The notes beneath the pieces are model-generated. The model saw only the letters and a list, made by a program, of their open reading frames with translations, was not told the origin of the DNA and ran no database searches. Made by a program: the position numbers and the translations under genes. This document shows, piece after piece, positions 1-6,086 of a stretch of DNA of 6,764 nucleotides (the stretch's first letter is position 1; each line of letters starts with the position of its first letter). Source of the stretch: Opitutaceae bacterium UBA6669 (GTDB lineage: Bacteria; Verrucomicrobiota; Verrucomicrobiia; Opitutales; Opitutaceae). The stretch is taken from assembly GCA_002455175.1 (NCBI GenBank), contig DKKJ01000146.1:42244-49007 (forward strand), in the 5' to 3' direction.

Positions 1-404
1 ACGACCACGCTCACAATCACGGACACGCCCATACGGCGCCGCACGGCGGCACGTTGGTTGAGTTGGGCGACCATCAGTTCAACCTGGAGTTTATTCTCGA
101 TTCCGCTGCAGGGAAGCTCACCGCTTACGTCCTGGACGGACATGCAGAGAACTTCATCCGTCTCGAAACACAGACGATTGAGGTCAATGTGACGTCGCCT
201 GCGCCGGCGCGGACCTTGATTCTCAATGCGACGGCTAACGCGGCCACAGGTGAAACCGTGGGTAGCACATCGCAATTCGAAGCGAGCGTCGATTGGCTTA
301 AAGGAGTAGATTCTCTCAGTGGAACTGTCGCTCGCGTCGATGTCCGAGGCGCAAATTTCCTCAAGGTTCCAGTGACCGTCACGAAGAAGGGCGCGGCTCA
401 CTGA
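1..404 (+). CDS. His-rich, probably exported metal-binding protein (5' end outside window)
   Basis: The reading frame is open from the first base (complete codons from base 3) to TGA at 402-404, giving 133 visible residues; the true start lies upstream. A TTG at 54 could serve as a start, but it would cut off the His cluster and the HGG motif, so I regard it as internal. Visible residues 2-14 are His-rich (H at 2, 4, 6, 8, 10 and 14), followed by HGGTLVELGDHQFNLEF and later LTAYVLDGHAENF. This HGG...His...LYV-D pattern is one I know from small periplasmic or membrane-anchored proteins near heavy-metal transport genes; the exact family name is not certain. The rest looks beta-rich and has no transmembrane segment. 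The gene lies just before a ZnuA-like gene on the same strand, so a role in binding zinc or a similar divalent metal outside the cytoplasm, possibly as buffer or metallochaperone, is inferred. Any signal peptide would be off-window. Confidence 0.75.
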   Translation, partial: DHAHNHGHAHTAPHGGTLVELGDHQFNLEFILDSAAGKLTAYVLDGHAENFIRLETQTIEVNVTSPAPARTLILNATANAATGETVGSTSQFEASVDWLKGVDSLSGTVARVDVRGANFLKVPVTVTKKGAAH

Positions 405-440
405 GCTGCCTCTGCTCCGCAGATTCGCAACGCGTTTCCT

Positions 441-490
441 TGGCGTGCCCACGGCCCTTGGCTGATTGCGGCACGCCATCTCTCTTTTCT
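441..490 (+). terminator. Hairpin plus T-rich tail between the His-rich gene and the importer
   Basis: A perfect 9-base inverted repeat pairs TGGCGTGCC (441-449) with GGCACGCCA (470-478). Inside the loop, a second short stem pairs 452-456 with 460-464 (one G-U pair) around a CTT loop. The right arm is followed directly by a pyrimidine-rich run with four consecutive T (479-490), and another T6 run lies at 494-499. The shape fits a Rho-independent terminator for the upstream gene. Only about 20 bases remain before the ATG at 500, too few for a separate promoter, so it could also be an attenuator or a 3'-end stabiliser inside one transcript. Confidence 0.5.
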
Positions 491-499
491 GGCTTTTTT

Positions 500-1435
500 A
501 TGACGGCAGTTCGCCGCTTAGTTTTTGCCCTCATCGTCGGAGCTAGTTTCGGTTGGGGCAGTCCTTTATTTGCCGCGACACCGTTGCGGGTGGTCACCGT
601 ACACACGGTGCTCACGGAGATCGCTCAAACGTTGGGTGAATCCGATGTAGACGTCCTCCCCTTGGTTGCTCCCGGTACCGATCCGCACGTCTACGAACCT
701 ACCCCTGGAGACGTGCGTCGCTTCAAAGAAGCGGACCTTGTTCTCGCCGCGGGTTTAGGCATGGAGTCGTACCTTCCTCGTCTCGCTGGTGAATTGCGAC
801 CCGACGCCATCATCAGCGTGGGCGACCGTCTTTCTCCCGAGCTTCTGCTTAAAGGAGGTCCGCACAACCACGACGGCTCCCACGGCCATGCTCACAGTCA
901 CGCGCATGTCGACGGAGTGGATCCGCACTGGTGGCACGGGGTGCCTCAAGTCATCGCAGCGACTCACATAGTGGCCAACGCGTTTTCTGAACGCCGTCCA
1001 GCGCAGGCCGGCCTCTTCCGCGCCCGCGCTGAAAGTTATGTGCGCCGACTGGAGTCCTTGCGTGCTTGGGCAAAAACTGAAATGGCCGCCATCCCGGCGG
1101 AGCGACGCGTGCTCGTGAGCTCTCATGACGCCTTCGGCTACTTGGCTCATGAGCATAGCTTCACCGTTTATCCCCTGCTCGGTTTTAGCACCGCAGGCGA
1201 GGTCGACGCTCGTCATGTCGCCCGCATCATCCGCTTAATCCGCGCCAAGAACATCCACGCGGTTTTTTCTGAGCGCTCCACCAGTCCACGAGTAATTGAA
1301 GCCATCGTTCGGGAAACCAGCGCCAAGCTCGCCCCAGCACTTTCTGCCGACGGCTTGGGCCGAGACCCGGCACTGTCGACCTATGAAGGTATGATGCGCT
1401 TCAATATCTCGACGATCGTCGAAGCCTTGCGTTAG
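500..1435 (+). CDS. znuA: Zinc/manganese ABC importer, periplasmic solute-binding protein (ZnuA/TroA family)
   Basis: This 311-residue protein captures a divalent metal in the periplasm and delivers it to the permease encoded two genes downstream. It has an N-terminal signal peptide (MTAVRR, hydrophobic core to about residue 20, cleavage near A25 in SPLFAAT). The four metal ligands expected for the family are visible: H63 in DPHVYEPTPGD, H143 in DPHWWH, H209 in SSHDAFGYLA and D284 in LSADGLG. A His-rich loop (residues 122-136, seven His) precedes the second ligand; such loops are typical of zinc-type ZnuA proteins and absent from most manganese-type ones. The C-terminal YEGMMRFN also fits the family. 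ATG 500 is chosen because it starts directly at the signal peptide. A TTG at 440 is in frame but would add 20 unrelated residues and put the hairpin inside the coding region. No Shine-Dalgarno is seen. Zinc is inferred from the loop; manganese or iron remain possible. Confidence 0.93.
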   Translation: MTAVRRLVFALIVGASFGWGSPLFAATPLRVVTVHTVLTEIAQTLGESDVDVLPLVAPGTDPHVYEPTPGDVRRFKEADLVLAAGLGMESYLPRLAGELRPDAIISVGDRLSPELLLKGGPHNHDGSHGHAHSHAHVDGVDPHWWHGVPQVIAATHIVANAFSERRPAQAGLFRARAESYVRRLESLRAWAKTEMAAIPAERRVLVSSHDAFGYLAHEHSFTVYPLLGFSTAGEVDARHVARIIRLIRAKNIHAVFSERSTSPRVIEAIVRETSAKLAPALSADGLGRDPALSTYEGMMRFNISTIVEALR

Positions 1436-1455
1436 CTATCCGGCGAACGCTGTCC

Positions 1456-2199
1456 ATGGCCGCTCATCACGATATTTTCCGCCTCCAGGATGTGACCGTC
1501 CGGTATGGTCGCCGTCTGGCTCTCGACGGAGTCTCCACGCAAATTCCCTGTGGTGGATTAGTGGCTTTGGTCGGACCTAATGGTGCGGGCAAGAGCACTC
1601 TTCTCCGCAGCTTGCTTGGCTGGCTTCCGTTGACACGGGGGGAAATCAGGTTGGGTGACCTGCATCCCCGGCACCTACATCCGCGCCTTGCTTACTTGCC
1701 ACAACGTGCCGAGGTCGAATGGGACTTCCCGATCACCGTGCGCGAGGTGGTCGCCCAGGGACGCTGGCCCAGCCTAGGTTTTTTCGGGCGTTTTTCGGCT
1801 GAGGAGAAACGCCGCGTGGACCGCGCCTTGGAAGAACTTGATCTGATTCCGCTGGCCCAAGAACAAATCCGTCGTCTCTCCGGTGGCCAGCAGCAAAGGA
1901 TGTTCCTCGCACGGGCCATCGCTCAAGGCGCCGACATCTTTCTTCTCGATGAACCGTTTAACGGTCTCGATCTCGCCGCCACCGCTGAATTGCTCCACCT
2001 CCTCCAGCAGTGGCTCGCCCAGGGAAGAACGGTCATCGCAGCCATCCACGACTTGAGCCTCGCCCGCGCCCACTTTTCACAAGCCCTGCTCCTCGATACG
2101 CGATTGATCGCCGCAGGGCCCACCGCCGAGGTCCTCAGCGAAGCCAATTTGGATACTGCTTTCCGACGTCATATGCCCGTTCTGGGAGCCCGTCCATGA
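1456..2199 (+). CDS. znuC: Zinc/manganese ABC importer, ATP-binding subunit
   Basis: This cytoplasmic ATPase of 247 residues powers metal import through the permease that follows. All ABC motifs are intact: Walker A GPNGAGKST (40-48), Q-loop Q83 in LPQRAEVEWDFPITV, signature LSGGQQQR (141-148), Walker B IFLLDEP (161-167) with catalytic E166, D-loop near residue 172 and switch H198. The W-D-F-P-(I/V)-T-V stretch after the Q-loop is characteristic of the Mn/Zn/Fe chelate subgroup (TroB/MntB/ZnuC-like) rather than of the vitamin B12/siderophore subgroup, and separates this ATPase from the other one in the window. Start ATG 1456 lies 20 bases after the binding-protein stop, without a clear Shine-Dalgarno. 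Its stop codon overlaps the permease start by ATGA. Length is normal for the family. The symbol rests on the neighbouring binding protein; the ATPase alone does not tell zinc from manganese. Confidence 0.94.
   Translation: MAAHHDIFRLQDVTVRYGRRLALDGVSTQIPCGGLVALVGPNGAGKSTLLRSLLGWLPLTRGEIRLGDLHPRHLHPRLAYLPQRAEVEWDFPITVREVVAQGRWPSLGFFGRFSAEEKRRVDRALEELDLIPLAQEQIRRLSGGQQQRMFLARAIAQGADIFLLDEPFNGLDLAATAELLHLLQQWLAQGRTVIAAIHDLSLARAHFSQALLLDTRLIAAGPTAEVLSEANLDTAFRRHMPVLGARP
2184..2188 (+). promoter_or_regulatory. Shine-Dalgarno deciding the permease start
   Basis: GGGAG stands 7 bases before ATG 2196, inside the end of the ATPase gene. It supports this ATG over the in-frame upstream start candidates that would run deep into the ATPase gene, and suggests coupled translation with reinitiation at the ATGA overlap. 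Confidence 0.65.
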
Positions 2200-3092
2200 T
2201 TGCTACCTGGATCGACTTTTTCGCTGAGCCGTTTCGCTACGACTTCATGGTGCGAGGCCTGGGCTCGGCTGTTCTTCTGAGCATTAGCGGAGGACTGCTC
2301 GGCAGCGTGCTCGTCCTGCGACGATTGGCATTGCTCGGCGATGCGCTCTCTCACTCGCTGCTTCCCGGCGTCGCGGTCGCCTGGATACTTTTTGGCCAGG
2401 GCGTTATGGCTATGCTCCTGGGAGCTCTCGCCACCGGCCTTCTTATCGCCGTCGGCAGCACGCTCCTTAGCCGCCTCACGCGCCTCAAAGAAGATGCCGC
2501 CTTTGGCGCCTTCTTCCTGGTCGCGTACGCGGGCGGCATCGCCCTCGTGAGCCAATCCGGGACGCGAGTGGACCTTCTGCACTTCCTATTCGGCCACATT
2601 CTCGGAGTCGGCCCGACAGATTTATGGCTCTCCGCGGCGGCGGCAGGCGTGACGCTTCTGTTTTTTGTTTTATTTTACCGAGGTATCGTCCTCGAAGTCT
2701 TTGATCCCACCTTCTCTCGTGCTGCCGGGATGCACGGTCGCTGGTTCCAACTGGCATTCCTCAGCTTAGCCGTCATTAACCTGGTCGCCGCACTGCAAAC
2801 CATGGGGGTGGTTCTCGCCCTGGGGCTTTTCCTGCTTCCTGCCGCGACGGCGTACCTGTGGTGCGATCGTTTCTCCGCCATGCTCCTCGTCTCCGCCCTC
2901 TTGGGCATGGCCGGATCGGTCATGGGCTTGATCCTGAGTTTTCACAGCGGGCTATCGAGCGGGCCCTCCATCGTCCTTTGTCTCGGCGCATGCTTCCTCT
3001 TTTCTGCACTGAGCAGTCCTCGGTACGGGTTGTTGCACTCTCTCCGCCTCGCCTGGCGGGAACGTCGGGCAGTTCGGCACACCGCAGACTGA
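2196..3092 (+). CDS. znuB: Zinc/manganese ABC importer, permease (ABC-3 family)
   Basis: This inner-membrane protein of 298 residues forms the channel for the metal released by the binding protein. It is strongly hydrophobic with about eight or nine membrane segments (for example around residues 24-42, 53-67, 70-90, 142-161, 203-220, 228-249 and 258-272). Family hallmarks are visible: LRRLALLGDALSHSLLPGVA (41-60), where the G-D-A-L-S-H block is diagnostic for ABC-3 permeases, KEDAAFGAFF (98-107), the DLLHFLFGHILGV loop (126-138) and FDPTFSRAAG (169-178). The frame is open further upstream, but ATG 2196 gives the normal length, overlaps the ATPase stop (ATGA) and has a good Shine-Dalgarno. The C-terminus is basic (RLAWRERRAVRH), as expected for a cytoplasmic tail. 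It ends 35 bases from the convergent importer operon. Metal choice cannot be read from the permease; zinc follows from the binding protein's His loop. Confidence 0.93.
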   Translation: MIATWIDFFAEPFRYDFMVRGLGSAVLLSISGGLLGSVLVLRRLALLGDALSHSLLPGVAVAWILFGQGVMAMLLGALATGLLIAVGSTLLSRLTRLKEDAAFGAFFLVAYAGGIALVSQSGTRVDLLHFLFGHILGVGPTDLWLSAAAAGVTLLFFVLFYRGIVLEVFDPTFSRAAGMHGRWFQLAFLSLAVINLVAALQTMGVVLALGLFLLPAATAYLWCDRFSAMLLVSALLGMAGSVMGLILSFHSGLSSGPSIVLCLGACFLFSALSSPRYGLLHSLRLAWRERRAVRHTAD

Positions 3093-3096
3093 AGCC

Positions 3097-3112
3097 GCTG
3101 CAAAAACGCAGC
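3097..3112. terminator. Weak stem-loop between the convergent operons
   Basis: GCTGC (3097-3101) and GCAGC (3108-3112) can pair around an AAAAAC loop in the 35-base gap between the two converging importer operons. The stem is only 5 base pairs and no T-run follows on either strand, so it is at best a minor contributor to termination. Nothing else in 3093-3127 looks functional. Confidence 0.2.
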
Positions 3113-3127
3113 CTCCGCCTCGTAGCG

Positions 3128-3916
3128 TCAGAGTTGAGGTTTCGGCAGAACGACCGGCAACCCACTCTGGGGATGAGGAAAAATTTCCAGAGACGTACCG
3201 TAAATGGGAGCAAGCACCTCAGGCCGCAGCACATCGGAAGGAGCACCCTGAGCGCAGAGTCGACCGTCCGCAAGGAGCGCGACGCAATCAGCCGTCCCAG
3301 CCACCAGAGCTAAGTCATGGAGCGTGAGCACCACGGCGATCTCATGATCTCGGGCCAGACTGCGGATGCGGCCCAAAAGCTCCGCTTGGTATTGGATATC
3401 CAAGTACGTAAGCGGCTCATCCAAGAGGAGCACCCGAGGCTGCTGCGCCAGGGCCCGCGCCAAAATTACTCGTCGCACCTCCCCACCCGAAAGCGTCGAT
3501 AGAGTCCTCTCTGCCATCGCGTCCAAGCCAAGCATAACCAGTGTTTCCTCCACGACTTGCCTGTCTTCACGCGTGTAGGGCATCATCCACCCTCGGTGGG
3601 GACCGCGTCCAAGAGACACTGCATCACGCACCGTCATCGGCCATGCCGCCGCCGTCGCCCGTTGCGGCGCCAACGCAATGGAACGCGCGATTTCGCGCGG
3701 CCGGAGATGATCGAGCGATTTCCCCTCGAACAGAACCTCCCCAGCCAAGGGACGAATCAAGCGGTCGAGGGCGTGCAAAAGCGTGGATTTGCCTGCTCCA
3801 TTGGGACCAATCAGCGCCCAAACCTCCCCGGCGTGCACCTCCAAGTCGACGTCGGCAAAAACCACGGTGGAGTCGTACCCGCAGGAAAGCCTGATCGTCT
3901 GCAACAGCGGTTTCAT
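3128..3916 (-). CDS. btuD: Corrinoid-type ABC importer, ATP-binding subunit (BtuD/FecE family)
   Basis: This cytoplasmic ATPase of 262 residues drives the FecCD-type permease encoded just upstream. Motifs: Walker A GPNGAGKST (37-45), Q-loop Q85 in ALAPQR, signature LSGGE (142-146), Walker B VLLLDEP (162-168) with E167, D-loop YLD (171-173) and switch H200. The region after Walker A (LAGEVLFEGKSL, then REIAR) is typical of the iron-siderophore/heme/vitamin B12 ATPase group. The signature continues as VRRV where most relatives have RQRV. The ATG at 3916 overlaps the permease stop by ATGA and has a strong Shine-Dalgarno 8 bases upstream. The gene is the last of the btuF-btuC-btuD-like operon. 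The substrate is inferred from the binding protein; FecE, FepC and HmuV relatives look alike at this level, so the symbol is provisional. Confidence 0.87.
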   Translation of the reverse strand: MKPLLQTIRLSCGYDSTVVFADVDLEVHAGEVWALIGPNGAGKSTLLHALDRLIRPLAGEVLFEGKSLDHLRPREIARSIALAPQRATAAAWPMTVRDAVSLGRGPHRGWMMPYTREDRQVVEETLVMLGLDAMAERTLSTLSGGEVRRVILARALAQQPRVLLLDEPLTYLDIQYQAELLGRIRSLARDHEIAVVLTLHDLALVAGTADCVALLADGRLCAQGAPSDVLRPEVLAPIYGTSLEIFPHPQSGLPVVLPKPQL

Positions 3917-4983
3917 GCCAGCCGACCTCCCCTGGCTTTCAAAACATAGAGGAAAAATGGGCCACCCAGGGCGGCCGTAATGATGCCAACCGGAACCTCA
4001 ACCGGAGCCAGTACGGTACGGGCCAGAATATCCGACCACACCAACAAAATCGCTCCAATCAGCGCACTCATCGGAAGCAAAGTCCGATGCGACGCTCCAA
4101 ACATCAGACGTGCCACGTGCGGAGCGACCAACCCCACAAAGCCGATCACTCCCGCCAGCGCCACAGCCACCGCCGCCGCCAACGTAGCCACACTGACCAT
4201 CACGATGCGTATCCAACGAACCGATAATCCCAGGCTCTGTGCCACCTCGTCACCTGCCGTCAACGCGTCGAGGGGACGCGCCAATAGCCAGAGCAGGCCA
4301 AAACAGAAAATGAAGTACGGGGCTCCTATCACCACATGACTCCACTCGCGTCCGGAGAAACTTCCCAACAGCCAATTGAACGCCTGGAACCAAGGCTGGC
4401 TTCTCCAGAGAAGCAAAAATGCCGTCCCAGCCGACAACATCATGGCTAACGCCGAACCCGCAAGTAGCAGCGAAGCAACCGAGGCTTGCCCTCCCTGCTC
4501 AGTGAGAAACAAGGCGGCGAAAACGGTGATCATCGCCCCGAGAAAAGCAGCCAAGGAGACAGGGCCAAGACCCGCTAGCCCAAAGGTGAAACCAAAGGTC
4601 AGCGCGAGTGTTGCGCCGAAGGCTGCACCACTGGAAGCCCCTACCACGTAAGGATCCGCGAGCGCGTTACGAAAGAGGGCCTGGAACGCCACACCGGCAC
4701 TGGCCAAACCCGCACCCACCAGGGCCGCCAGCAAAGCCCGCGGAAGGCGCAATTCCCACACCACCGCCTGTTGGGACGCATCGACACCATCTGCCCGCAA
4801 AAGGAGCGACGGTAGATCGCTCATCGAAATCGACACCGCTCCCATCGCCACACTGGCCATCAGGCTGGCGCCGAGAAGAAGCAGCAAACCCATCCCCCAC
4901 TGCCACGCGCGCTTCAACCGCCGGTCTTCTTTTTGCCGTGGTGCAGACTTCTCCGTAAAGGTTTTTTTTCGCCCTCCAGTCAT
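3913..4983 (-). CDS. btuC: Corrinoid-type ABC importer, permease (BtuC/FecCD family)
   Basis: This inner-membrane permease of 356 residues, with roughly ten membrane segments, passes the ligand from the BtuF-like protein to the cytoplasm. FecCD hallmarks are in order: RLPR (79-82), GAGLASAGVAFQALFRNALA (90-109), DPYVVGASSGAAFGA (110-124), GVIGFVGLVAPHVAR (278-292) and the C-terminal VPVGIITAALGGPFFLYVLK (330-349). In E. coli BtuC the two arginines of this RLPR block contact glutamates of BtuF; both are present here and so are the matching glutamates. The N-terminus carries a basic 27-residue tail (several K and R) before the first membrane segment, somewhat long for the family, and codons 5-8 contain a run of eight A. 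The start ATG overlaps the binding-protein stop by ATGA, with no clear Shine-Dalgarno, so translational coupling is likely. Heme or siderophore transport cannot be excluded from the permease alone. Confidence 0.9.
   Translation of the reverse strand: MTGGRKKTFTEKSAPRQKEDRRLKRAWQWGMGLLLLLGASLMASVAMGAVSISMSDLPSLLLRADGVDASQQAVVWELRLPRALLAALVGAGLASAGVAFQALFRNALADPYVVGASSGAAFGATLALTFGFTFGLAGLGPVSLAAFLGAMITVFAALFLTEQGGQASVASLLLAGSALAMMLSAGTAFLLLWRSQPWFQAFNWLLGSFSGREWSHVVIGAPYFIFCFGLLWLLARPLDALTAGDEVAQSLGLSVRWIRIVMVSVATLAAAVAVALAGVIGFVGLVAPHVARLMFGASHRTLLPMSALIGAILLVWSDILARTVLAPVEVPVGIITAALGGPFFLYVLKARGGRLA
3925..3932 (-). promoter_or_regulatory. Shine-Dalgarno of the minus-strand ATPase gene
   Basis: On the minus strand GGGGAGGT lies 8 bases before the ATG at 3916, inside the permease gene. 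It is the strongest ribosome binding site in the window and fixes the start at the ATGA overlap. Confidence 0.7.
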
Positions 4984-5945
4984 GGAGCCGCCGGCGCCGG
5001 AAAGCGCTCTGGATAAAGCGTCCTTGCCACCAGTTCGAGTCCATCCACCAAACGAGGTCCAGGTCGCGAGGTGAGGTCCGCGGATACAGCATGAACGCGG
5101 CCCATCTGCACGGCATCAATGCCCCGCCATCCGGCTCGCGCCCGAACCTTTTCCAACGTCAATGAGTCTCCGTTCTCCACCTTAGGTCCCAGAATCACCT
5201 GCGGATCACGAGCAATCACGGCCTCGGTGCTGATTTGGGGAAACTCTGAATCAATGTCAGCGAAAACATTTAACCCTCCCGACAATGCGATCAGTTGCCC
5301 AATGATAGTGTTGGGTCCCGTGGTGATCACCGGAGCGTCAAAGACTTCCCAGTAAACCCGCAGGCGATCCACCTGTCGAATTTTGGACGCTCGCGCCACC
5401 ACCGCATCCACGCGCGCCAGCTGCGCCTGCACCAGCTCCTCCGCCTGCTTATTTTGGCCGGTGAGCTTCCCCAGGGTGATCATTGAGGCAAACACGCCTC
5501 CAAAATCGCTCGCCTTGATCGCCACGGTAGGCACCCCGGCCTTGGTCAGCGATTCCACCACTTTGCGATGATACTCATCGCCGGTGACCACAAGGTCGGG
5601 TCGTAGCGCCAAAAGACTCTCAATATTAACCGTGCTCGCAGCAAATCCACCCACTTTTGCCCGGGTCTTCGCCTCGGCCGGATAATCACAGAACGTCGTC
5701 ACCCCGACCACACGATCCCCGCAACCGAGAGCGAAGAGAATCTCTGTATTTGCCGGAATCAAAGAAACGATCCGCTGAGGAGGCGCAGGCACGGTCACTG
5801 TCCGCCTTAAGGCATCTTGCACCGACACCGGCCACGTCGGTTCCGCCCCCATCACTCCCAGCACGCCGACGAGGACGCATCCGATCCAGCGCACCGCGGC
5901 GAACACCGACAGACCCGAGATTTTTTTAGGCTTACAGTTGAGCAC
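4980..5945 (-). CDS. btuF: Corrinoid-type ABC importer, periplasmic binding protein (BtuF-like)
   Basis: This is a periplasmic-binding-protein-fold receptor (PF01497 type) for cobalamin or a related corrinoid. With a GTG start at 5945 it has 321 residues: a basic n-region (KPKK, 5-8), a hydrophobic stretch and a likely cleavage after A34 (VMGA|EPTW). By-eye comparison with remembered E. coli BtuF finds matching blocks: PQRIVSLIPANTEILFALG (56-74), CDYPAEA (86-92), NIESLLALRPDLVV (107-120), FPQISTEAVIARDPQVIL (235-252) and a late S-A-D...PR segment (288-298). E68 and E241 match the two glutamates that dock on BtuC. The tryptophans of BtuF's WQG and PWPQ stretches are not conserved here. The frame extends upstream to TTG 6011, but that adds 22 residues before the signal peptide and would overlap the likely promoter; GTG at 5906 is a further option. 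The stop is certain, the start is not. It is the first gene of the operon. Confidence 0.85.
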   Translation of the reverse strand: MLNCKPKKISGLSVFAAVRWIGCVLVGVLGVMGAEPTWPVSVQDALRRTVTVPAPPQRIVSLIPANTEILFALGCGDRVVGVTTFCDYPAEAKTRAKVGGFAASTVNIESLLALRPDLVVTGDEYHRKVVESLTKAGVPTVAIKASDFGGVFASMITLGKLTGQNKQAEELVQAQLARVDAVVARASKIRQVDRLRVYWEVFDAPVITTGPNTIIGQLIALSGGLNVFADIDSEFPQISTEAVIARDPQVILGPKVENGDSLTLEKVRARAGWRGIDAVQMGRVHAVSADLTSRPGPRLVDGLELVARTLYPERFPAPAAP

Positions 5946-5985
5946 CGCAACACGCTGGCAGCCCTTCTCCCAGCTGTCGCGTGAA

Positions 5986-6016
5986 AATATACGAATCACC
6001 CCGAGGCGCAACCCAA
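5986..6016 (-). promoter_or_regulatory. Possible promoter of the btuF-like operon
   Basis: On the minus strand TTGGGT (6016-6011) and TATATT (5991-5986) are spaced by 19 bases, or 18 if GTATAT is taken as the -10 box. This is the most AT-rich spot between the two divergent genes. Transcription would begin near 5979, downstream of the TTG at 6011, and this favours the GTG start at 5945. The match to a sigma-70 promoter is weak. Confidence 0.3.
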
Positions 6017-6086
6017 CGGCATTTTCTCACTTCTCTTTTGCCTGTCCTTGATCTTGAGCTCACGTTCGCCCGCTCTTTCGTCCACC

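Noticed and set aside
440..499. N-terminal extension of the zinc-binding protein from TTG 440
   Set aside because: The 20 extra residues precede a complete signal peptide, and the region is occupied by the hairpin.
405..499. Zur or Fur operator before the importer
   Set aside because: No AT-rich palindrome resembling known Zur or Fur boxes is seen; the only inverted repeat is the GC-rich hairpin.
847..915. Short repeat-like His codon cluster
   Set aside because: It resembles a tandem repeat, but it is the degenerate His-rich loop of the binding protein and has no exact repeat unit.
755..1216. Long open frame opposite the zinc-binding protein gene
   Set aside because: It is antisense to a gene with all family ligands, and its translation shows no recognisable domain; it is a by-product of GC-rich codon use. 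The same holds for the other antisense frames in the window, such as 2169-2582 and 6294-6749.
2010..2195. N-terminal extension of the permease frame into the ATPase gene
   Set aside because: It overlaps a well-supported ATPase gene, encodes a basic non-membrane sequence and ignores the Shine-Dalgarno and ATGA overlap at 2196.
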